Below, in pieces: positions 1 to 9,273 of a stretch of 64,000 nt of DNA. The stretch covers positions 1-64,000 of the forward strand of contig CAKURH010000005.1 in the NCBI GenBank assembly GCA_934675625.1, written 5' to 3'. The position numbers and the translations under genes are program-made. The notes under the pieces are model-generated. The model saw only the letters and a list, made by a program, of their open reading frames with translations. It ran no database searches and was not told the origin of the DNA. Source of the DNA: an uncultured Kiritimatiellota bacterium. GTDB taxonomy: Bacteria > Verrucomicrobiota > Kiritimatiellia > RFP12 > UBA1067. How positions within the stretch are numbered: position 1 is the stretch's first letter; each line of letters opens with the position of its first letter.

Positions 1-2630
1 CCGCGTTCGGACGCCGGATGGTTGCATCGCCCGTTCGCCGCGTAGCCGAGGCGGACGATCGACCAATCGCCGGCAGGAACATCCCACGTCAACGCCCCAT
101 TCTTCGACAACCGGTCCGTGAGGTCAATGACGGACGCTTTCGCGATGACTTGCTCCGCCTCGGTCTTCGCGCGTTCGACCGTGATGGGGGCGCGGATGCG
201 AAAGGTCTTCGCCGCAAGGTCACCAACAGCCATTCGCCGCTCGACGGCGAAGTCGTCCAGCCGCACGTGGAGCGACTCCGCGAAGTCGGACACAAAACGG
301 AACGCCCGCGCCGTGACGGGCTGTGCGAACGGGAAGAAGCGCCGCCCCGTGTCCGACTGGCCGGATGTGCTCAACACGATCTCGCGCGTGACGAGCGGAC
401 GAAACGCCGATCCGTCGTCCGAGATCTCGACACCGAGCCGTCCCGCCCCCTTCCAGAGACGTGGATGGACAAACCGACACGAGAAGCCGCCGACCGTGAC
501 AGATGCAGGGAACGTAATCAAGACTTCCTTTCCGTTGCTCGTCATCCGCGCCCCGGCGTCCGTCATGTGCCACGTGTCGGCGGGCGGCACGGGGTAGGCG
601 AAGACGGCGATGTCGTCGTAGAAGCCGTGCGGGTTCGGTGGCGCGGGAAGCCGCCCCGCGAATCGCCCGGGGCCCTTCACCTTGGTCTCGGTCAGCGCCA
701 GGAACTTCATGCCGTTCTCCGGCAGATTCCACGGCCCGCCCGAATTGGCCCAGCCGCTGCAGTTCGGCAGGCACAGCTCAAGGCCGAGCCGCCGAGCCTC
801 TTTCGCCGCGTGGCGGATCGCGTCGAACCAGGCGGGCGTGTTGAATGCGACCGGGCCGGGCGGGATGTCGCAGCCCGCGTCGAAGATCTGCGCGCCGCCG
901 AGGCCGACCTGCGCCATCGCCTCCAGATCGGCGGTGATGCCCTCCTTCGTGACGTTGCCGTTCATCCAGTGCCACCACGTCTGCGGCTTGGCGTCGTGCG
1001 GCGGATCGCGAAAGCCCGCCTCCAGCGTGTCTATGCGCGAAAAAACGTTTTCGCCGACCTTGACGGCGAATGCACGCCCATCGACGAGAAGCGAAAACGG
1101 ACGGTTCGAGATGACCTTGACCGCATCCGTCGTCGCAATCACCGAGCAGGTCACGCGACCGAATCGGTAGTTCTCAACGCCCATGCGTCCCTCGACAGTG
1201 CGGGGAAAGTCGCAGCGTAGCGTGTTCTCGAACGCATTGGCCTCCTTGATGCCGATCACGTCCTCCAGGAAAATCGAGATTGGCCCCAACGCCGACCAGC
1301 CGCAGAAATCGTATCGCACGAATTCGCCGCGCTTGTTGGTCGCCGGTTTCGGCTCCGTCGGCGAATAGCATTCCCAGATCGTGTGTGGCGAGAATTCACG
1401 ATAGGTCCGGTACATGTGGTCCACAAGCCGCGTCGCGACGTCGCGCGCCCGCCCGAAATCGCCGTAGGCATCGAGCGCCTTGATCGCCATGTAGGCCGTC
1501 GGCAACCAGACCGACCCGCGCCAGTAGCCGCCCGTCGCGATGAAATCCCGGTCGTGACGCGCCAGCGAGGGCAGGGGAACGCGTCCGCCGAACCAGCGGG
1601 CGTCCGCGAGCTTGTCGGCCAGGCGACGCCCCATTGCGTCCGTCGGCATTTCCGCCAGCATCGGCCAATACGAGGCCAAAGTCGGAACCTTTGTCTTCGC
1701 AAGGTTCGACGACAGGATGTCGTAGTAAAAGCCGTCCGATTCGTCCCAATACAGGCGATTGACCTTCTCCCGAACCGCCGCGTAGCGCGTCTGCCATGTC
1801 CGCGCCTCGTCCTCTCGCCCGAGCAGCGTGGCGATGCGCGACAGGTAGAGGGCGGAAAGCCCCTGCTGCGCGAGCGCATCCACCCAGAGGAGGTCCGGAT
1901 TCTCCGGGCAAAGCCCCATCGGCCCCGCATCCTTCTCGCCCTTCCGTCCGCGCGGCGTGTTGTCCATGCCGCTCGGACACCCGCCCCAGCGGTAGCCGTC
2001 TGCCGCACGCTTGAGCGCGACCCGGGAGTTCGCGCCATAAGGCTTTGGCTTCGCGGGGTCAAACGCGTCGAAGAGTTCATACCACCGCTGAAGCCAACGC
2101 TTCTCGCCATACACGCGTTCCAAACGGGCGCGATCCCCCGTCTGGAGCGCATAGACGTATTCCGTCCAGGCAAAAAGCGGCGGATTGTCCGGATGATGGA
2201 TGCGGAAGTCGAGCATCTTGCCGCAGTCGGCGCCACACCAGACGTTTCCCTTCACCTTCGGCAACGGTGCATTCGTCGCCGCCAACATGACGCCGTAGAA
2301 GTTCTCCAGCGACTCGATGCCGGGGAATTCGTCCGGGCAGTACTTGCAGAAATGCGCCATGAGGCACGTATCCCAGATCCAGATCAGGCTGGAGGCATGC
2401 GCCTCGTCCATGTACCGCGAGGCCGGCAATCCCGGAATCTCGTCGATGCGCGCGTGCGCCAGTTCCCACGCCGTGTCGTAGAGGCCGATCCATTCGGGCT
2501 TCGCGTCGTAGACCGGACGCGGCAGCCGCGCGCGCCAGTCCGGAAACTTCGTCGCCTCGCCCTGCACCGAGACGGGAAACACTGCCGTCGCCGCCGAGGC
2601 CAGCAACAGGGTCAAAATCTCAAAACGCAT
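1..2630 (-). CDS. Secreted GH63-like / GH106 (alpha-L-rhamnosidase) fusion, C-terminus beyond window
   Basis: The frame is open from the ATG at 2630 to the left edge, so at least 876 residues are present and the 3' end is missing. A perfect AAGGAGGT (2635-2642) precedes the ATG and overlaps the upstream stop codon. Residues 1 to about 24 form a signal peptide. Residues of roughly 60-470 resemble the (alpha/alpha)6 barrels of clan GH-G (GH63, GH37, mannosylglycerate-hydrolase type), with WIWDTCLMAHF, SGMDNTPRG, GYWRGSVWLP and WECYSPTE segments. From about residue 545 the sequence switches to a clear GH106 start (QTWWHWMNGNVTKEG, then GGAQIFDAG and LPNCSGWANSGGPW) and reaches the WDVPAGDWSIVRLGY segment common in GH106. 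A periplasmic or outer-surface enzyme removing rhamnose, and perhaps a second sugar, is inferred. It is the last gene of the left-arm operon inside the window. Confidence 0.85.
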   Translation of the reverse strand, partial: MRFEILTLLLASAATAVFPVSVQGEATKFPDWRARLPRPVYDAKPEWIGLYDTAWELAHARIDEIPGLPASRYMDEAHASSLIWIWDTCLMAHFCKYCPDEFPGIESLENFYGVMLAATNAPLPKVKGNVWCGADCGKMLDFRIHHPDNPPLFAWTEYVYALQTGDRARLERVYGEKRWLQRWYELFDAFDPAKPKPYGANSRVALKRAADGYRWGGCPSGMDNTPRGRKGEKDAGPMGLCPENPDLLWVDALAQQGLSALYLSRIATLLGREDEARTWQTRYAAVREKVNRLYWDESDGFYYDILSSNLAKTKVPTLASYWPMLAEMPTDAMGRRLADKLADARWFGGRVPLPSLARHDRDFIATGGYWRGSVWLPTAYMAIKALDAYGDFGRARDVATRLVDHMYRTYREFSPHTIWECYSPTEPKPATNKRGEFVRYDFCGWSALGPISIFLEDVIGIKEANAFENTLRCDFPRTVEGRMGVENYRFGRVTCSVIATTDAVKVISNRPFSLLVDGRAFAVKVGENVFSRIDTLEAGFRDPPHDAKPQTWWHWMNGNVTKEGITADLEAMAQVGLGGAQIFDAGCDIPPGPVAFNTPAWFDAIRHAAKEARRLGLELCLPNCSGWANSGGPWNLPENGMKFLALTETKVKGPGRFAGRLPAPPNPHGFYDDIAVFAYPVPPADTWHMTDAGARMTSNGKEVLITFPASVTVGGFSCRFVHPRLWKGAGRLGVEISDDGSAFRPLVTREIVLSTSGQSDTGRRFFPFAQPVTARAFRFVSDFAESLHVRLDDFAVERRMAVGDLAAKTFRIRAPITVERAKTEAEQVIAKASVIDLTDRLSKNGALTWDVPAGDWSIVRLGYAANGRCNHPASER

Positions 2631-2640
2631 TTGCACCTCC

Positions 2641-3423
2641 TTACCGGGCCCCCTGAAAACTGACGCCCGTCTCCTTGGGCCACGGCTTCGGCAATTCGGA
2701 AAAAACGGTCTTCTCGCCCTGCATCGGCTGGACAAAGCTCATGAAGCCCTCTGACTTTCCGCCATAATACTTGGCGGAATGCCAGCCGTAGAAGTCGGCG
2801 GACGCCTTGCGGCGACGCTCCATGCCGCCGTCGCGGTACTGGCATTCGTAGAGACGCAGGGACTGCCAGACTTTCTCCTCGACGGACGAGAAGTCCACGA
2901 ACACGTCCGGCACGAAGCGCTTGGCCTGATAGGTCTCCTCAAAGAAGTAAATCTCCGGCTTGATTCCCGAAAGGAAAATCGCGCGCAAGGCCGCCGCGCC
3001 CGCCATCACATGGTCCGTATGCACGTCAACCGGCCAGTGCGCAAACACGGCGCGGGGCTGGATCTCCTTCAGCAGGGACGCCAACCGTTCGCACGACTCG
3101 CGGTTCGCATAGGCCTCGCCGTCAATCTCGTCAAGCCAATGCAGCTTCGCGCCGATCGAGTCGCAGACGGCCTGTTCCTCCTGCGTGCGCTTTTCCTTTG
3201 TCCAGCCGTTTCGGAACTTCTCTTCACCGCAGCCGCGTTCGCCGTGCGTGTAGTCGATGACATGGAGTTCAAAGACGTCGCGCGCGAGATGCGCGAATCC
3301 GAGACAGGCGATCAGGTCGTCCGGATGCGCGGGAACGATGACCACGCGCTCCTTTGCGAATGCCGACGCGGACAGCGTCAAGGCCACGCCCACAATTCCT
3401 GAGATTTTCTTCATCTTCTGCAT
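2641..3423 (-). CDS. Secreted PIG-L (LmbE) family deacetylase
   Basis: This 260-aa protein has a signal peptide (residues 1 to about 23) followed by the PIG-L fold. The AHPDD motif (residues 32-36) and the HTDH motif (135-138) supply the metal ligands and base typical of N-acetylglucosaminyl or related N-deacetylases. The start at 3423 is chosen because TAAGGAG (3430-3436) precedes it at good spacing; a longer frame upstream lacks this. The substrate cannot be read from sequence, but the operon context (GH28, GH29, GH106) suggests an acetylated sugar released from a plant or mucus glycan. A paralogue lies two genes upstream (4684-5505). The family assignment is firm; the substrate is inference. 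Confidence 0.88.
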   Translation of the reverse strand: MQKMKKISGIVGVALTLSASAFAKERVVIVPAHPDDLIACLGFAHLARDVFELHVIDYTHGERGCGEEKFRNGWTKEKRTQEEQAVCDSIGAKLHWLDEIDGEAYANRESCERLASLLKEIQPRAVFAHWPVDVHTDHVMAGAAALRAIFLSGIKPEIYFFEETYQAKRFVPDVFVDFSSVEEKVWQSLRLYECQYRDGGMERRRKASADFYGWHSAKYYGGKSEGFMSFVQPMQGEKTVFSELPKPWPKETGVSFQGAR

Positions 3424-3433
3424 TTTATTCTCC

Positions 3434-4687
3434 TTAGTCTTTCCTGAAGCCCTTGATGTTCTCCGCATGGTCTGGGCCACCCGTCCATCGGCGAACCTCC
3501 ACGTTCGTGACCGTCACGCCTTCGACCGGCAGCGCGGGATCACCCTTGAGCGAGTAGGCGCAGGCGGCTTCCGCGGCCACGATGTCCTTTGCCGTCACGT
3601 TGCGGATGCGCGTGCGGACGACCTCGCAGTTCGGTCGCGGCGCCGAATAGTAGGTATTGGCATCAATCTGGACCGGCGCACCGTCCAGGCAGGCTGCCCA
3701 AACGCGCTCGAAGCGGATGTCCTCAACGAAGCCGCCACGCTCCTTGTTCGTCTTGATCAGCAGACCGTTGGACGTCGCACCGGTCATTCGACAGTCGTGC
3801 AGCCAGACGTTGCGAATGCCGGCCGAAACCTCGCTGCCGAGCGCCAGGAGCGCGTGTCCGGCCTTGATCTCGCAATTCCGTATCTCGATGTTCTCCGAAG
3901 CGATCCCGACGCGTCGCCCGTCGGCATTCTTGCCGGCCTTTACGCAGATCGCGTCATCGCCCTGGCAAAATGTGCATCCTTCGACCAGCGCGTTCTTCGT
4001 CATCTCCAAATCAAGGCCGTCCGAGTTGTGCAGGTGCGCACAGACGTCCACATTTCGCACGACGACGCCGTCGCAGACATAGGTGTGGATGCACCAGAAC
4101 GGCGAGTCGCGGATGCGCACACCCTCGATTCGTACGTTCCGGCAGCGGTTGAAGTGAAGGAACTGCGGGCGCAGACGGCAGCCGGGAACCTTCGTCATGT
4201 CGCGCGCCTCGACCGGACGGCCGCCCGTCGACCAGTCGTAGACGAGGTCGTCGAGAGCCTTGCGGCTGGCTCCGTTGTGCCAGTTCCAGGCGCACCAGAA
4301 GGCGTGTTCGGCCCGTAGCGTGCCTGTTCCCGTGACGGCGACGTTCGTCGCGCCGAAAGCGTAGACAAGCGGCGAGTAGTTCAAGCACTCGACGCCCTCG
4401 TAGGCGACACGCACCGACGGAAGGTAGTCCTTCGGATTGTCCGAGAAGAGAAGTTCAGCCCCTTCTTCAAGGTGCAGCTCACAGTCGCTCGCGAGGTGTA
4501 CGGGGCCCTTTGACCGCCACACGCCCTTCGGCACGACGACACGTCCGCCGCCCGCCGCACGACACGCCGCAACAGCATCCGAAACCGACGGGTAGTCCCG
4601 CAAATCGAATGTCCGAGACGTCAATTCCGCAGACGAAGCCGCAGATGCGCCAAGCAGGAGCGCCGCCACAAGTCCAAGCGCTCTCAC
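3434..4687 (-). CDS. GH28 polygalacturonase-like enzyme, secreted
   Basis: This 417-aa protein starts with GTG at 4687, which overlaps the upstream TGA as GTGA; AAGGAGG (4694-4700) supports it. A signal peptide (MRALGLVAALLLGASAAS) leads into a right-handed parallel beta-helix. The GH28 catalytic signatures are present: HNSDGLDLE (NTD-type motif), CQGDDAICVK (the DD pair), a GHALLALGSE segment replacing the usual GHG-SIGS, and NGLLIKT replacing RIK. Cleavage of galacturonan, or of galacturonate-rhamnose linkages, in the periplasm or at the surface is expected for the family. It is flanked on both sides by PIG-L deacetylases in a translationally coupled cluster. Confidence 0.9.
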   Translation of the reverse strand: MRALGLVAALLLGASAASSAELTSRTFDLRDYPSVSDAVAACRAAGGGRVVVPKGVWRSKGPVHLASDCELHLEEGAELLFSDNPKDYLPSVRVAYEGVECLNYSPLVYAFGATNVAVTGTGTLRAEHAFWCAWNWHNGASRKALDDLVYDWSTGGRPVEARDMTKVPGCRLRPQFLHFNRCRNVRIEGVRIRDSPFWCIHTYVCDGVVVRNVDVCAHLHNSDGLDLEMTKNALVEGCTFCQGDDAICVKAGKNADGRRVGIASENIEIRNCEIKAGHALLALGSEVSAGIRNVWLHDCRMTGATSNGLLIKTNKERGGFVEDIRFERVWAACLDGAPVQIDANTYYSAPRPNCEVVRTRIRNVTAKDIVAAEAACAYSLKGDPALPVEGVTVTNVEVRRWTGGPDHAENIKGFRKD

Positions 4688-5505
4688 TTCATGCCTCCTT
4701 CCGGCGTCCAGACGGACGGCTTGGCCATCGACCAGTCCTGCTTCCAGCCTTTCGGCGGCGGCAGTTCGCTGAAGATGCAGCGCGAACCCTGCGGCTTCCC
4801 GTCCCATTGCGCGAAGCGCTCCACGCATTTGCTGCGCGCCGAACCGAGGACATTGAACGTCGCGCAACGCTGGGCACGCATTTCGGCGTCGAACATCTCC
4901 AGCGCACACATGCGGTCGCCCTTGTTCTGGCTGACGTGCTGGCGGATGAATGCTCGTTTCTGTTCCATGACCTCCGTGACATCGACCGTGTACGCCGGCA
5001 TGAACGTGCGTGAGTCATACGACTGCTCCATGAAATAGAACTCGATGACTTCACGCATGCCGACAAGGCCAATCGCCTTCTGGATGCAGGCGCTGCTCAT
5101 GGCATGATCTTGGTGGAAGTCGAGCGGCCACATGGCGACGATCGCACGAGGCTTCAGCTCCAGCAACAGGTCCGCAACCCGACGGCAGACATCGCGGTTG
5201 GGGTAGGCGTCGCCGTCGACCTCGTCGAACCAGTGCACCGTCGCACCGACCATTGCGGCGGCGGCCTCTTCCTCTTTCGTCCGCGTCGCCTTCGTGGAGC
5301 CGTCGCGATAGCCCTTCTCGCCAAGGCCGCGCTCGCCGTGCGTCAGCACGCCGACGTGCAGCTCGAAACGGTCCTTCATCAGGAACATCGTGCCCGCGCA
5401 GGCGATCGTGTCGTCCGGGTGCGCGACGAAGAACAGCACCTTCTCCTTCGCCTCCGTCAGGAGGGCCAAGGACAGGGACAGCAGCAGAATCAACGGTTTT
5501 TTCAT
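4684..5505 (-). CDS. Secreted PIG-L (LmbE) family deacetylase, second copy
   Basis: This 273-aa paralogue of the product at 2641-3423 has a signal peptide (MKKPLILLLSLSLALLTEA), AHPDD at residues 28-32 and an HQDH metal-binding motif. An alternative ATG at 5517 would add MKEK, but it sits directly against the AAAGGA element, so the internal ATG is preferred. The TGA overlaps the GTG of the GH28 gene by two bases, indicating translational coupling. Two PIG-L enzymes in one locus suggest either two acetylated positions or two acetylated substrates. The family call is firm and the target unknown. Confidence 0.87.
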   Translation of the reverse strand: MKKPLILLLSLSLALLTEAKEKVLFFVAHPDDTIACAGTMFLMKDRFELHVGVLTHGERGLGEKGYRDGSTKATRTKEEEAAAAMVGATVHWFDEVDGDAYPNRDVCRRVADLLLELKPRAIVAMWPLDFHQDHAMSSACIQKAIGLVGMREVIEFYFMEQSYDSRTFMPAYTVDVTEVMEQKRAFIRQHVSQNKGDRMCALEMFDAEMRAQRCATFNVLGSARSKCVERFAQWDGKPQGSRCIFSELPPPKGWKQDWSMAKPSVWTPEGGMK

Positions 5506-5550
5506 TTTCTCTTTCATTCCTTTCGTATGAAGAAATCACGGTGACGGCGC

Positions 5551-8500
5551 CTACCAGCAGAAATACCGATAGGGATCGTCCTCGAGGACGGGCGCGTCGG
5601 CGTAGTGCGCCCGGTGGTTGCGCGAGCCGGCGTCCATCGCGCCGAGGATTCGGCAGAAGAGCTGCCATGTCCGGCGCTTCGTCGTGCGCAGGTAGGGCTT
5701 CGCGAAATCGTCGATCTTCCACGGCGCCAGCTGCATGAACACGTAATGGCCCTTCCCGTGCCGGATGACGCGCAGGGCCGCCGTGCCTTCTCCGACGCCC
5801 GGTCCGATCGCCGCGAAGCTCATCGCCCCGTGCCAGGCCAGCTCGGCGTTCGAGACCCCGTTCAGCTCTTTCGGGAACTTCTCCATGCGCGTGAAGTGCG
5901 CACCGTTCGTGGTCACGACTTCGAGCGGGACCGGACTCCACCGGCGCGTCTCCTCCGCCGTGAGCCCGACGCAGAGCACGCGAAGTCCCTCACGGGCCAC
6001 GCGGTCGTCGAACCCGTCCGGCTTCTCCGCGCCGGACGTGACGAGGTGCACGCGCCGTCCCGGATGCGACACCGCCTCCAGGACGCCCCAGTTCCCGTTG
6101 TGCAACGCCGTCCACGCATCCTTGCCATGCGGCTTCACCCAGACCGAATCCGGCAGCTCCTTCTCCTCGACCAGCCGCCGCACGAGGCGGCGTACCAGCT
6201 CGTCCGCCGCCGGCTCCGGTGTCGTGCGCCCCGTGACGTCGAACTGACAGAGCGTAACGCGGCCGAACTCCACGCGCCAGTCGATGAGCGGCGCGTACTG
6301 AAGGCCCCAGCCGCCGTCCGCAAGCGGACGGAAGTCGCCGCATGTCGGCTTTTCCGGCAGCACTGTCGCCACCGCGCCCCGCAGCCCCGCCCGATACGGA
6401 CGCGCCACGGTGTAGCCGGCCCATGTCGTTTCGGGATAGCGCGCGATCTGCCCCGGCCCGGCTTCCGCCGCCGACACGGCCGGCGGAATCAGCGTGGACG
6501 CGCCGGCCCAGTCTCGCAAAAGCCCCTCCGTCAGATTTCCGAGGGAAGCGTCCGCGAAACGCGGGAAGGCGTTCCGCAGCCCGTATTCCTGTACGCGGAA
6601 ACCGATGGACTCCAGCGTATCCTTCGTCTGCTCGAACACGAGCAGACGCGCCCGCGACCACTGCTCGTACAGGACGGCGTCCAACAGCTCGCGCGTCAGC
6701 GATTCGCGCCCGACCACGAGATCATGCGTCACGCACGCCGCCGTTCGCGCCTCCTGCACCGTCCGTATGCGCCGATAGGGGACGCCCAGCCGATCGAAGT
6801 TCGCCGCCGTCAGACCCTTCGGGTCGTAGAGTGCAACCGCCTTTGGAAACCGACCGGTGGCGGCGGCCAACGCCGTAATCTCGAAACTGTCCGTCGACGA
6901 CCAGCCCGGTGCCGCGAACGTGGCCTTGAGCGTGTAGTCACCCACACTTGGCACCGTCAGCTCGACAGGCACCTCGCCACGCAGACCCGGCGCCACACGG
7001 ATGCGCCCGGCCTGATGCGTCACCGTCTGTCCGCTCTCCGCGACAAGATTCACGCGCCATGCGTAGTCCGTTGCCTCGAAGCGATCGTTGACGATCACCA
7101 ACCGCTTGCGGAACTTCTCGCCCGGCCGGACATGGTGCGCCTTGTCGGTGAAGACCTCGTCCCCGCCGATGAACGCGCAATCGTCCTGATTCCAACGGCG
7201 GATCACGTCGGCAATCGGCTGACGGCGCCACTTCTCGCGATCGCCGGCGTCGATGAAATACTGGTCGTACGCACCCAGTCGATCCGGTACGACACCGGGC
7301 CGCTTGAGACTCCGATAACGGTTCGGGTTCTCGCGCGGACGCGCGGGACGCGCCAGCCGGAACATCGCGCGCTTCTGATCCCACAGCAATGCGCCCGTCA
7401 GGCCCCAGGCCCGCATCGAACGCCAATTGTCAGCCATGTAGTAGCACAGCACCTCCTGATAGCCGCAATCCAGCTCCATGACTTTCTCGTGCATCTCCCG
7501 CATCCAGCTCCACGGACGGCCCTTCGCCCACAGCGCCTCCTCGGCGGCGAGAACGGCACGCGTCGCGGGCGCGTCGGAAAACATCGCATCGCCGAGGAAG
7601 GAACTGGCCGCCTCGGCCGCGACAATCGACTGGTAGACGCGCGCATCCCAGATGAACTGCGGCCCCCGGTAGCTCGACCAGTTAGCGATGTGCGGCATGC
7701 CGTATTCGACCAGGATCCACGGCTTCGTCCCGCGCGTCGACCACGCGCCGAACCAGTCGCTCCGCTCCTGTCGCGGCACCCAGTCGAGATACGTGTTGGT
7801 CGTGATGATGTCGTCGAGATCGCCGCCGGCATGGTGATAGCAGGGGCGCGTCGAATCGAGCCGCCGGACAATCTCGTAGCCCGCATGCGCGACCCGCCGC
7901 TTGGGCGTGTCGTCCACCGTCTTGGGCAGACGCTTGCCGTCCACGTTCGCCAAGGGATCGAAGTCGCCGAGATACCCGGCCATGTTGTGGTTGATGGCGT
8001 AGGCGACCACGCTCGGATGGTTCCGATGCGCCTTCACGAAATGTCGCGCCACGCGCGTGTAGGTCGCGCGTCCCGTCTCGTTCGTCAGAAACGATTCGAC
8101 ACCGCCATAGTCCTTGACGTGCGGCAACGTGTGGACGTAGGCGATGCCAAACTCGTCACAGGCCTGCAAGATCGCCTCATTGTAGGTATACGACCCCGGA
8201 ACCGACCCGTACTGATCCGTGATGCAGTTGTAGCCTTCCTCCTTCAGGCGGCGGCACGTCTCGCGGCACGCGTCCAGGTTCGACAGGTCGGGCCCCATGC
8301 AGGCGATCGGCACGAGCAGCATGCGCAGGTGGATCGGCACGCCGTTCATCAGCAGCCTGTTCCCCTCGATCGACATCTCGCGAAAGCCAAACGAGAACGG
8401 ATGTGCCACGTCCAGCAGCTTGCCCGAAGCCGTCGACAGGGACAGCGTGCAGTCGTACAAGTTGGTCGCGGCTCGAAAGTTCCACTGCCGCGCGTCCTTC

Positions 8501-9273
8501 CACGCGGCCGAGAAGGACACGACGCCTTCGGCATCCGGACGGATGACGCCCGACTCGAACCGCTTCCGTGCGCCGCATCCCGTCACGTCGGCCCGCAAAC
8601 GGACTCCGTCCGGCGGCAGGTGCGCACGCTCGGCCTTGAACGTGACGCGACCTTTCGCCACCGAGCATTCCACCCACGGGTCGACCAGACGGCTGTGCGG
8701 CGGCAGAATGTCCAGAAAGACATCGCCCGTCAGGCCGCCGCCGCGAAACGGGCGGCGGGCGACTTTCGCCGCCGCGCGAAATCCGGCGTTGTAGTCGAGC
8801 GTCTCCTTGTCGAGATGCGCCCCCACGACCTCGATTTCCAAGACCTGCCGTGCGCCGGGGCGGACGGCTTCAGTCAGGTCGAACTCTGCCGACGGGAAAT
8901 CGCCCTCGCCCATGAGACGCCCGTCCAGCCGCACCCACGCATGCGTGCAGAACAGGTCGAGCCGCAGACGAACGCGCCGCCCCGCCGTCTCTTTCGGCAT
9001 CACGAAAGCGCGACGATAGACGCGATGCGGATCGACCCCCTTCATCGCCAGCGGAACCTTCAGCCACTCCCACGCATTCGTCGCGCCGACCGCGCGCGAC
9101 TGCCAAAGGCCGTTCAGGGAGTAGCGCACGCGCGTCGGCGTCCGGCTCGTCCAGGCGTCCGTCAGCGACATGACGTCTTCGGGGCTGCCGCCCACGCCGT
9201 CCGGCAACGGCGCAACGGGCCCATCCAAAAAAGCCGCTCCCAGAAGGAGACCACTGAGCAACGTCGCGCTCAT
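5551..9273 (-). CDS. GH2-like glycoside hydrolase, secreted, 1240 aa
   Basis: The N-terminus has a short signal-like segment, then the GH2 sugar-binding jelly roll (YSLNGLWQSR, WVRLDGRLMGEGDF, GGLTGDVFLDILPP), an Ig-like domain, and a TIM barrel (MNGVPIHLRM, NCITDQYGSVPG, HRNHPSVVAYAINHN). The canonical acid/base motif NE is replaced by NHN near residue 428, while a nucleophile-like EYG (ILVEYGMPH) is kept near residue 521. A long C-terminal part (about residues 700-1240) looks like beta-sandwich and Rossmann-like domains found in large PVC and Bacteroidetes GH2 proteins. The ATG overlaps the TGA of the fucosidase gene (ATGA). Sugar specificity (galactose, glucuronate or other) cannot be assigned. 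Confidence 0.85.
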   Translation of the reverse strand: MSATLLSGLLLGAAFLDGPVAPLPDGVGGSPEDVMSLTDAWTSRTPTRVRYSLNGLWQSRAVGATNAWEWLKVPLAMKGVDPHRVYRRAFVMPKETAGRRVRLRLDLFCTHAWVRLDGRLMGEGDFPSAEFDLTEAVRPGARQVLEIEVVGAHLDKETLDYNAGFRAAAKVARRPFRGGGLTGDVFLDILPPHSRLVDPWVECSVAKGRVTFKAERAHLPPDGVRLRADVTGCGARKRFESGVIRPDAEGVVSFSAAWKDARQWNFRAATNLYDCTLSLSTASGKLLDVAHPFSFGFREMSIEGNRLLMNGVPIHLRMLLVPIACMGPDLSNLDACRETCRRLKEEGYNCITDQYGSVPGSYTYNEAILQACDEFGIAYVHTLPHVKDYGGVESFLTNETGRATYTRVARHFVKAHRNHPSVVAYAINHNMAGYLGDFDPLANVDGKRLPKTVDDTPKRRVAHAGYEIVRRLDSTRPCYHHAGGDLDDIITTNTYLDWVPRQERSDWFGAWSTRGTKPWILVEYGMPHIANWSSYRGPQFIWDARVYQSIVAAEAASSFLGDAMFSDAPATRAVLAAEEALWAKGRPWSWMREMHEKVMELDCGYQEVLCYYMADNWRSMRAWGLTGALLWDQKRAMFRLARPARPRENPNRYRSLKRPGVVPDRLGAYDQYFIDAGDREKWRRQPIADVIRRWNQDDCAFIGGDEVFTDKAHHVRPGEKFRKRLVIVNDRFEATDYAWRVNLVAESGQTVTHQAGRIRVAPGLRGEVPVELTVPSVGDYTLKATFAAPGWSSTDSFEITALAAATGRFPKAVALYDPKGLTAANFDRLGVPYRRIRTVQEARTAACVTHDLVVGRESLTRELLDAVLYEQWSRARLLVFEQTKDTLESIGFRVQEYGLRNAFPRFADASLGNLTEGLLRDWAGASTLIPPAVSAAEAGPGQIARYPETTWAGYTVARPYRAGLRGAVATVLPEKPTCGDFRPLADGGWGLQYAPLIDWRVEFGRVTLCQFDVTGRTTPEPAADELVRRLVRRLVEEKELPDSVWVKPHGKDAWTALHNGNWGVLEAVSHPGRRVHLVTSGAEKPDGFDDRVAREGLRVLCVGLTAEETRRWSPVPLEVVTTNGAHFTRMEKFPKELNGVSNAELAWHGAMSFAAIGPGVGEGTAALRVIRHGKGHYVFMQLAPWKIDDFAKPYLRTTKRRTWQLFCRILGAMDAGSRNHRAHYADAPVLEDDPYRYFCW

